This document shows positions 57,552-64,000 of a DNA stretch of 64,000 nt, piece by piece. Below the pieces are notes generated by a model that was not told where the DNA came from, ran no database searches, and saw only the letters and a list, made by a program, of their open reading frames with translations. Origin of the DNA: DATMNI01 sp963817515. GTDB lineage: Bacteria; Acidobacteriota; Terriglobia; Bryobacterales; Bryobacteraceae. The position numbers and the translations under genes were made by a program. Location of the stretch: contig CAWFPJ010000014.1 of the NCBI GenBank assembly GCA_963817515.1, forward strand, positions 372,001 to 436,000. Reading direction: 5' to 3'. Numbering within the stretch: the stretch's first letter is position 1; each line of letters begins with the position of its first letter.

Positions 57552-58169
57552 TCAAACCAGTAACGCTACAAGACCGGTCACTATTAAGGCAAAAGCCCAT
57601 ATCAAGTCCAGATTGATCCACGATCGGCGAAGCATTGCGAGGCCGAATTTTTGATAAACGAGCAACGCCACTGCTGCGGTCACGGTGAAATATCCCAGCG
57701 TGTGGATTAGCGTGGCCCACGTGCCGCTGACAACGCCTTGGGATGCAGTGTGGTGATGCGCATGAGGTCCCGCCAGCACCACCGGCAGCACCATAAGGCC
57801 AGCGCCGTGCGCGGAGGCCATTAGAAACGACCAGATGGTGAGTTCGCGAAAGCCTACTTGCATGCCGCCCCAGCGGAAGTGCCGGCTGCGCATCAGCTTG
57901 TACACTCCCAGCCCCACCAGCGCCACGGCCACGCCGATGCGGATGTACATCAGCGGCAGCGCCACCTGGGCCAATCCAGCGATGAGAACCACCACGCCGA
58001 TGGATAGGGCGTGGCCCAGGGCCATGGGTGGCAGCGACCACACGACAGCTCGCGTGCGACGCTCTTGCATCCCGCGAGCCACCGCGAACAACCACCCCAT
58101 TCCGGGATTGATGCCGTGATAGGCACCCAGCAAAAAGAGCGTGGGCCAGATCCCTAACCCTTCGTTCAT
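57552..58169 (-). CDS. Integral membrane protein next to SBP56 (NiCoT/HupE-like)
   Basis: 205 aa with about six membrane helices. The start WPTLFLLGAYHGINPGMGWL has a conserved H-x-x-N/D-P motif as in metal permeases of the RcnA/HupE/TauE-like class. The central loop contains VLAGPHAHHHTASQG, a His-rich stretch fit for metal. It overlaps the methanethiol oxidase gene by 4 bp. Because SBP56-type oxidases need copper, delivery or export of a metal is a sensible inference; another possibility is transport of a sulfur compound. No direct evidence chooses between them. Confidence 0.6.
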   Translation of the reverse strand: MNEGLGIWPTLFLLGAYHGINPGMGWLFAVARGMQERRTRAVVWSLPPMALGHALSIGVVVLIAGLAQVALPLMYIRIGVAVALVGLGVYKLMRSRHFRWGGMQVGFRELTIWSFLMASAHGAGLMVLPVVLAGPHAHHHTASQGVVSGTWATLIHTLGYFTVTAAVALLVYQKFGLAMLRRSWINLDLIWAFALIVTGLVALLV

Positions 58170-59560
58170 GCGTAGCAGTATGAGTCTGAGGAAGCGTCGC
58201 CGCCTTCCAGACGGATCTGGTGACCGCGCAGTTCACCGAAATCGACAAAAAACTTGGGATCGATCTCCATGCCGCCTTCCGGTTTGGCATCGAGCTTCAC
58301 CATCCAGCTCTGGATGCCTTCTGGATAAAACTGAGCGTCCCACGGAGCATATAGGGAGTTGGTGAAGTAGACGCGCTTGCCGTCGCGGCTGAGCTCGACC
58401 ATTTGCGGGGCGCCGTTCAACGGAGTCTTGGGCTGCTTGGGATGGGCAGCCTTGCGGACGATTCCACCGAGGTGCACCGATCCGGTTTTGCGCGGGTGGA
58501 AAGGATCGGAGACGTCGTACTGCACAAACTCGCCGGTGCCAAAGCAGGAAACGTAGAGGAAGCGGTCGTCGAGAGAGAGATTGATATCCGTGATTAGCGG
58601 CGGAACCGCCTTGAAGCCCTGGAGCAGCGGCGGTAAGGTGGCCGGATCGGCAGGCTCGGCGGGAATATCGATCACTTTCGTGATTCCCCATTTGCCGTTG
58701 TCGCGATGCCAGACCCAGATCGACGCTGACAGATCCTTTAGTGAGACCACCAGTCCGAGAAAACCATAAGCACGGGTGGGGTCGTGGGCCGGCCGCAGTT
58801 CGAGCGCCATCTGATACTCGGAGCCTAAATCGATTTCCTGCTGATGACGCCTCTTGAGCAGATCCCAGACGTGCAGCTTGTGGCCGTAGCCGCCTTTCAG
58901 CAGAATTTCCGGATTCACGCCCTTCTTCACCATGCTGGGCGTTCCCCATTCGCTGGTGATGACGGTGTCGAATCCCAAGTGCCACCAGAAGTCATATGCA
59001 AGTTCCTGAGGGCCACGATCCAGCTCCCACTTCCCAAGGACATCGAAGCTCTCGTGATCCATCACGAAAATTCCGCCGGGACCGCCGCCGTCAGGAGCTC
59101 CCAGCGCGCTGACAAAGATTCCGTCGGGACCGCAATGAATCGTGTGCGGGGATGCGTATCCAGTGCGCGCGGCCAACGTCTCCGGCTCAATCACCTTCAC
59201 GATTTGCGGTTTGCGTGGATCAGGCTTGGTGTCGATGATATGGATGCGAGACGAATTGATGCCCGGCACGACCAGGTAGCGGCGCTCCACATGGGGATGC
59301 GGAGCGTGCGGGCACAAGCAGGCGCTACATGCATTCCAGCCGAAATGATGCAGCTCATCTCCGGCGTTCGGCATGTCCACCTGGCCGACGATATTGCCGT
59401 AACCTGAGGATGCGGGATCGACGTCGACGACGCCCATCGCGTCGTGACGGCCGTTGTCCTTTCCGTTGAGCATAGCGACGAACGCCAGCTTTTCCGCCGG
59501 CGCTTGCATCGCCATTTTGGGTGAAGGGTAGAACGTGGGATCGGGGCGCCAAAGTGACAT
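58166..59560 (-). CDS. Selenium-binding protein SBP56 / methanethiol oxidase
   Basis: 464 aa from the ATG at 59560 (MSLWRPDPTFYPSPKMAMQA), preceded by AAGGAG; the frame is open to 59680 but outside the family. Conserved stretches are DELHHFGWNACSACLCPHAP (with the CSAC motif), HTIHCGPDGIFVSALGAPDG, TVITSEWGTPSMVKKGVNPE, and LSLDDRFLYVSCFGTGEFVQ, all characteristic of SBP56. The family oxidises methanethiol to formaldehyde, H2O2 and sulfide using copper. Length agrees with known members (about 460). No signal peptide was seen. Translation is coupled to the membrane protein at 57552. Confidence 0.92.
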   Translation of the reverse strand: MSLWRPDPTFYPSPKMAMQAPAEKLAFVAMLNGKDNGRHDAMGVVDVDPASSGYGNIVGQVDMPNAGDELHHFGWNACSACLCPHAPHPHVERRYLVVPGINSSRIHIIDTKPDPRKPQIVKVIEPETLAARTGYASPHTIHCGPDGIFVSALGAPDGGGPGGIFVMDHESFDVLGKWELDRGPQELAYDFWWHLGFDTVITSEWGTPSMVKKGVNPEILLKGGYGHKLHVWDLLKRRHQQEIDLGSEYQMALELRPAHDPTRAYGFLGLVVSLKDLSASIWVWHRDNGKWGITKVIDIPAEPADPATLPPLLQGFKAVPPLITDINLSLDDRFLYVSCFGTGEFVQYDVSDPFHPRKTGSVHLGGIVRKAAHPKQPKTPLNGAPQMVELSRDGKRVYFTNSLYAPWDAQFYPEGIQSWMVKLDAKPEGGMEIDPKFFVDFGELRGHQIRLEGGDASSDSYCYA

Positions 59561-60105
59561 TTGAAATCTCCTTAAATTCAAACGGAAACAGTGCGTGTGC
59601 GGACCAATTCTATCCCACTCACGTTCGCCGTGGTGGAGCGCCGTTGTGCCCCCTTGGCCACGGCGCGAGCCATAAGTCACCTTCTGGGAAGCTTGGGATT
59701 CATCCGGTAAACGCGGGTTTCATCCGAGCGATGAACGCTCGCGGAAGGGGCGGCATCGTGATGGGACCGGGCTCGTAAGGAAAGATTCCTTCCTGTCGTC
59801 GTTGTCCGGGTTTTACCCGGTCTCAAGCCCAATGGGATCTATTGCCAGCAACCTCCACGCGGGCTCTCTCCGGATGGCCGACGATCCGCCCGCTGGCCAA
59901 TGAGTGGGAGGCTACGCTGTTGGTCGTGGTCTATCCCCTTGCCCGCCGCGACCTCCGATGAGCATCTCGATCTCCTCACTCGGCCGAACGCCTCCGAAGA
60001 CACGATAAAAGGTTGCGAGCTTAGCTTCGTGCAGTCAGTGCGCGTGCCCTGCCATCCTCGTACAGGCGCAAACGCTCAACCGAGGTTTCCGAGGCGCCGA
60101 ATCCC
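59561..60105. other. Intergenic region containing repeat family 2, copy 2
   Basis: Apart from the repeat at 59721-59892, no gene is seen; the stretch 59893-60105 contains only unsupported frames that run into the end of the molybdopterin protein gene. Confidence 0.4.
59721..59892 (+). repeat. Direct repeat, family 2, copy 2
   Basis: Same order of blocks as 52247-52415. AAGGAA AGA TTCCTT near its centre makes a perfect hairpin, while copy 1 has a weakened version (AAAAAGATTCCTT). It lies in the gap upstream of the SBP56 gene. Confidence 0.8.
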
Positions 60106-60843
60106 TCAGATTCCCGCATACCAGGAATACTCGCCGCCCGGCGGCAAGTCTTTGATGGAATCGGTCACCGTCAGGCGATTGATGAACTTCACGCTCTTGT
60201 ACCCCAATTGGCGCGGGACACGCATCCGAAGCGGCCCTCCAAAAGTAACCGGAAGCTCACCGCCGTTCATTCCATAGGCGATGAATGTCTGCGGATGCAA
60301 AGCATCGGCCATATCAATGCTGTCGGTCCAACCTTTCTCGATCGATTGATAGATGACATACTTCGCCTGCGGGAGGACGCCCACCGCATCCAGGACGTGG
60401 AACAGCGGCACTCCGATCCACTCGGCGACATACGACCAGCCCTCTTCGCATGCCAGGTGCGTGATCTGGTTCCGCGAGGGATAGCTTCGAATATCGGCTA
60501 GCGACAACGAAGTGGGACGGGCGACCATGCCACCAATGATTAACCGCCAATCGCCGAAGCCTCCCGCCTGGAGGCGTTTGAATTCCTCGGTGGCCGGAGA
60601 AATCTGATTCGCGAAGGGCGCCTTCGAAATCCGGTCGCGGGAAAACTCCCGGGCCATGGTGTGGCGAGTCAGCAGCTTCTGCGCCGCATAGGTCATGGTG
60701 TCGCCCGGGCCGTAGATTCCGTGCCACTCGGGCGGTATTAGTCCGATGCGCTCGGCCGAACGAGCGGCCACTGCGATGCCCGACACACCAGCCGTCGCTC
60801 CGAGCGCGGTGGTGAAGAGCTTCCTGCGCGATAATTGACTCAT
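60106..60843 (-). CDS. Tat-exported molybdopterin oxidoreductase (sulfite-oxidase/YedY fold)
   Basis: 245 aa from the ATG at 60843, behind AGGAG. MSQLSRRKLFTTALGATAGV is a Tat signal (S-R-R-K-L-F). The cofactor domain has DWRLIIGGMVARPTSLSLAD, the molybdenum ligand C132 in THLACEEGWSYVAEWIGVPL, a second part KYVIYQSIEKGWTDSIDMAD, FIAYGMNGGELPVTFGGPLR and RVPRQLGYKSVKFINRLTVT. The size is near that of YedY/MsrP-like catalytic subunits without the dimerisation domain. It overlaps its cytochrome b561-like partner by 4 bp, so electrons are probably drawn from membrane quinol to a periplasmic substrate; sulfoxides are a guess. Confidence 0.88.
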   Translation of the reverse strand: MSQLSRRKLFTTALGATAGVSGIAVAARSAERIGLIPPEWHGIYGPGDTMTYAAQKLLTRHTMAREFSRDRISKAPFANQISPATEEFKRLQAGGFGDWRLIIGGMVARPTSLSLADIRSYPSRNQITHLACEEGWSYVAEWIGVPLFHVLDAVGVLPQAKYVIYQSIEKGWTDSIDMADALHPQTFIAYGMNGGELPVTFGGPLRMRVPRQLGYKSVKFINRLTVTDSIKDLPPGGEYSWYAGI

Positions 60844-61616
60844 GGGTACTCCTGTTCGGTGACGGCCGGCTCTTCGGCGGCATGGCCGGTGATCATGGCT
60901 CGCATACGGCTGCCGAATCCGGAGAGCCAAACCATACCGATATGGACAAGTACAAACAGCACAAGCAAGATCGTGCCGAAGAAATGAATGGTGCGCGCCG
61001 ATTGCTGCCCACCCAAAAGCGTCGCCACGGATGGCGTCACCGAGACGATAGCGGGCGACATCGCCAAACCCGTCCAAACCATCAACGGGAACAAAACGAA
61101 AACTACCGCCAGATAGACGAGCCTCTGCAGAACGTTATATGACGCGGCTTCCGATTCGCTGGGACGGCGGAAACGCAAATGGTCCGCGATTGACTTTGCC
61201 AGCGCGCCCCCGCTCAGATCGATGCCGGCGGGGATCAGGTTCTTGCGGAAATGTCCGCCGATCAGTCCGGCGAGGACATAAAACAAACCCGTAAAAGCGA
61301 CGGCCCACCCAGCTTCAAAATGAAGGGATCGGCTCCAGCCGTTTTGGTCCGGTAGAATGTAGCCGTACCCAGTGGGAACCGTCGCTCGCGATGCCGGAAT
61401 CGGCAGCGTAAACAAAGGCTTCATGAGGACATTGCCATCCTCGCCCCAATAAAAGCGGGGATGCGAGATGAGAACTTCGATGCCGCTGAGGAGCAGCGCG
61501 AAGAAGCACAGCGCCGTAATCCAGTGCGTGATTCGAACGGTGGCCATGTGCCGGGGAGCAGCCTTGGAGGCTGTGGCAGCGGCGGCAAGATCGGGAACCC
61601 AGGCTGAGTCCGCCAT
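60840..61616 (-). CDS. Cytochrome b561/FdhG-like membrane subunit
   Basis: 258 aa from the ATG at 61616 (MADSAWVPDLAAAATASKAA); 61628 is an alternative. Four to five helices with heme-type histidines: RITHWITALCFFALLLSGIE, SLHFEAGWAVAFTGLFYVLA, LVYLAVVFVLFPLMVWTGLA and TIHFFGTILLVLFVLVHIGM. This matches the bacterial cytochrome b561/Ni-hydrogenase b-type family, here serving as quinol-oxidising anchor of the molybdopterin protein encoded right after it (ATGA overlap). The longer open frame upstream to 61922 is antisense to the start of the divergent ADOP gene and is rejected. Confidence 0.85.
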   Translation of the reverse strand: MADSAWVPDLAAAATASKAAPRHMATVRITHWITALCFFALLLSGIEVLISHPRFYWGEDGNVLMKPLFTLPIPASRATVPTGYGYILPDQNGWSRSLHFEAGWAVAFTGLFYVLAGLIGGHFRKNLIPAGIDLSGGALAKSIADHLRFRRPSESEAASYNVLQRLVYLAVVFVLFPLMVWTGLAMSPAIVSVTPSVATLLGGQQSARTIHFFGTILLVLFVLVHIGMVWLSGFGSRMRAMITGHAAEEPAVTEQEYP

Positions 61617-61770
61617 TTCCGGGATCATACCATGGCGGCCCGCGAACTGCGCGGCCGCGACCGCCTCTATTCGCCAGGACCCGTTCGAGTGTGCAGGAAC
61701 GACGACCATGCGATTGCTCCGCTCCGGAGCCGGTGCGAAGACCGGCTGAGCCGCAATCGTCGGCAGCCGG

Positions 61771-64000
61771 ATGCGATCGGTAGAAGGCGCACATGAAGCC
61801 AACATACTGGTTTGGCTCGAAACGGTGCGCCAGGATGTCCGGTATGCTTTTCGTACCCTGTTGAAGAACCGTGGCTTCTCAGCCGTCGCAATTGCTTCGC
61901 TGGCACTGGGCATCGGCGCCAATACCGCAATCTTCAGTCTGATTCACACGCTCCTCATTCGGCTTCTGCCGGTGCGCAACCCCAACCAACTCGTGATCCT
62001 TGCGATACCGGGGACCGGTCCAAAAGGGCGGCCAGGAACGTCGTTCTCCTATCCACTATATGAAGAGATCCGCGACGGCAACAGCGGTCTTGCCGGTATT
62101 ACAGCGACCTTCGGCGTGGGAAGGAACACTATCACGGTTGAGGGCCAGCAGGATCGGGTGGCGCTCTCGTGGGTCTCCGGCACCTATTTTTCGGTGTTGG
62201 GCGTGGATGCAGTCGTAGGTCGAATGTTCAGCTCGGAAGAGGACCGTGGCTTTGGCAATCATTCCGTGGCTGTCATCGGCCACGGGTATTGGCTGCGGAG
62301 ATTTGGAGAGGACACGCGAGTTCTCGGAAGAACGATCGTCCGCGATAAGAAAACATTCACGATCATCGGCGTGGCGCCACCCGAGTTCTTCGGAACGGAA
62401 GTAGGGGAATCAGTGGATGTCTGGTTGCCACTCACCATGGTGAACCCGGAAACTGTCACTGGCCCGCGGCTTCAACGCCGCGACCTTGATCGCTCGTTTG
62501 AAAGGCAGCCTATCTGAGTCAGCCGCGCTGGCAGGTGTAAACGTTCTGTTCTCGCAGGTTCGCCGTCATGAAGATGAACTTACCCGGCAGGGCGACAAGC
62601 AGCATCGCATGACAGAACAGCAACACCAGAAGTTCCTGGCTCAACGGCTCGAATTCCTGCCGGCCAGCCGGGGCCTGTCACGCCTTCGCGAGCAATTCTC
62701 CCGACCGCTCTGGGTGCTCATGACCGTGGTCGGGCTGGTATTGCTAATCGCGTGCCTGAATGTGGCGAACCTCTTGGTCGCCCGAGCCGCGGCCCGCCAG
62801 AGGGAGATCGCTGTGCGCCTCTCGGTGGGAGCGGGCAGGAGACGCCTCATACGCCAGCTACTCACAGAGAGCACACTGGTGGCGGCGATGGGCGGTCTTT
62901 TCGGCGTCGGCGTCGCGTTCTGGGCCAGCAAGGCCCTTATCAGGATGGTCGGCTCCGGTACCGATTCCATCGGTGTGCATTTTCAACTGAACTTCGAAGT
63001 GCTCGCCTTCACGATGGCTGTGTCTCTCCTGACGGGTCTACTTTTCGGACTTGCGCCCGCGTACAGCGCCACGCGAATCAACGTCACGCCGATGCTCAAA
63101 GACGCCGGTCGTGGCGTTGTTTTGGGCGGTACGAGCCGCATGGGCGTTCATGTGCCGTTGCGGAATGCGCTGGTCGGAATCCAGATTGCGATTTCCCTCA
63201 TGGTGCTGGTAGGGGCCGGCCTGTTTATCCGAACCCTCCAAAACCTCCTAAACCAAAATGCGGGATTTGACCGTAGTTCCGTTCTGATTGCAAACGTCAG
63301 AGCGCCGCGGGACGGAGTCAAAGGCCCGCTGCTGCTCAACGAATTCCGCGAGGTTCTTCGCAAGAGCGCGGCCATTCCCGGCGTTCGCTCTTCGTCTCTT
63401 TCGACATACAGTCTGTTCATGGGAATGAGCTGGACCGATCCTCCTTACATCGACGGTGTTCCTGCGAGCGGCGAGTGTCATCTCATCGGCGTTTCTCCGA
63501 AATTCTTCGAGACGATGGGAATCCAGCTCTCAATCGGCCGCGAATTCACCGAACGCGATGACGAGCATGCGCCGGCCGTAGCAGTGGTCAATGAAAACAT
63601 GGCCCGGCATTACTTTGGCGACGTCTCGCCGCTCGGGAAGCACTTCGGCTGGACGCCGCGCGGGCGGCAGATCGAGATTGTGGGTGTCGTCAAAGATGCG
63701 AAGTGGCGGGATCTTCGGGCCGGTGCTCCACCCTTTATCTACTTTCCGTACTTCCAGTGGCAGGCCTCGCCCTACGATGACCCTAGAGACTATCCGGGGC
63801 CGGAGGCCTACGTTCAGTTGCGCACCTCAGTTGATCCCACCGGACTCTCGAAAGCGTTGCGGCAGGAGGTGGCTTCCCTCAGCGGTTTCCAGACAGGGGA
63901 GATCGTGACTCAGGCAGCGTTGGTCGAAAAGACCGTGGTCACTGAGCGCCTTCTGGCGAAACTCTCCGGTTTCTTTGGCGTCCTCGCTCTGATACTCGCC
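61771..64000 (+). pseudogene. ADOP-family ABC permease, frameshifted, runs off the window
   Basis: The frame from 61771 (WLETVRQDVRYAFRTLLKNR; FSAVAIASLALGIGANTAIF) covers the first helix and much of the first MacB core (SVAVIGHGYWLRRFGEDTRV, FTIIGVAPPEFFGTE). After PETVTG it loses phase near 62465; a second frame resumes at ATLIARLKGSLSESAALAGV and carries LLIACLNVANLLVARAAARQ, REIAVRLSVGAGRRRLIRQL, the second core (HAPAVAVVNENMARHYFGDV) and continues to 64000. A short deletion plus shift between the frames is indicated. Apart from this lesion the coding sequence is good, so it is a recent pseudogene or a sequencing error. No PadR or HAAS gene precedes it. Confidence 0.8.

Overview
The window looks like a chromosomal segment of an Acidobacteriota bacterium of the Solibacter/Bryobacter type. 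The reasons are orphan ABC permeases of the acidobacterial ADOP type led by PadR/HAAS genes, a TIGR03437-type C-terminal domain, TIGR03435-type proteins, a DUF1501 plus DUF1549/1553 (c-type heme) pair, Cna-B/TonB receptor remnants and high GC. No rRNA, tRNA or CRISPR array was seen. All family assignments are by reading the translations; no search was run.

Layout. 0-4 kb: end of an FG-GAP-like protein, then a PadR regulator with a perfect palindromic operator, a HAAS-type membrane protein and an ADOP permease, overlapping or nearly touching. 4.0-5.4 kb: remnant of a group II intron 5' region fused to a frameshifted ISAzo13-like transposase. 5.5-13.2 kb: an envelope locus on the minus strand (two lectin-fold secreted paralogs, a decayed TonB receptor, a DUF1259 protein, an eight-heme cytochrome c and a truncated solute-binding lipoprotein), divergent from an OmpR/CusS-like two-component pair. 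A 16-bp motif recurs in front of both lectin-fold paralogs and suggests a small regulon. 13.4-14.7 kb: a broken antitoxin/PIN toxin module cut by an IS6-family fragment.

14.7-17.2 kb and 32.6-36.9 kb are two near-identical inverted copies of a 2.47-kb unit. The second is split by an IS701-family element with a CTAG target duplication and an antisense passenger gene. The unit holds a secreted LssY/TrbI-like gene whose two halves are joined at an A_AAA_AAG heptamer, a candidate -1 frameshift site. Between the copies lie a TIGR03437 protein, an 880-aa membrane glycosyltransferase-like protein, a beta-propeller protein, several pseudogenes, a SYLF protein, AqpZ, a possible cobalamin-riboswitch-like RNA, and a DUF2092/Asn-rich secreted pair.

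36-40 kb carries a 628-aa exported protein, a lytic transglycosylase and an orphan kinase-like protein. 40-45 kb is a decayed mobile region: MobF relaxase, T4SS coupling protein, tyrosine recombinase and IS91 transposase, all frameshifted. 45-47.3 kb and 51.7-54.9 kb contain gene fragments and two families of dispersed noncoding repeats. 47.3-51.7 kb is the DUF1501/DUF1553 pair. 55-61.6 kb encodes a PI-PLC/GDPD-like protein, a PepSY membrane protein, a methanethiol-oxidase (SBP56) plus membrane-protein pair, and a periplasmic molybdopterin oxidoreductase with its cytochrome b561-like partner. The window ends in a second, frameshifted ADOP permease. Overall, intact housekeeping and envelope operons alternate with strongly decayed mobile DNA.
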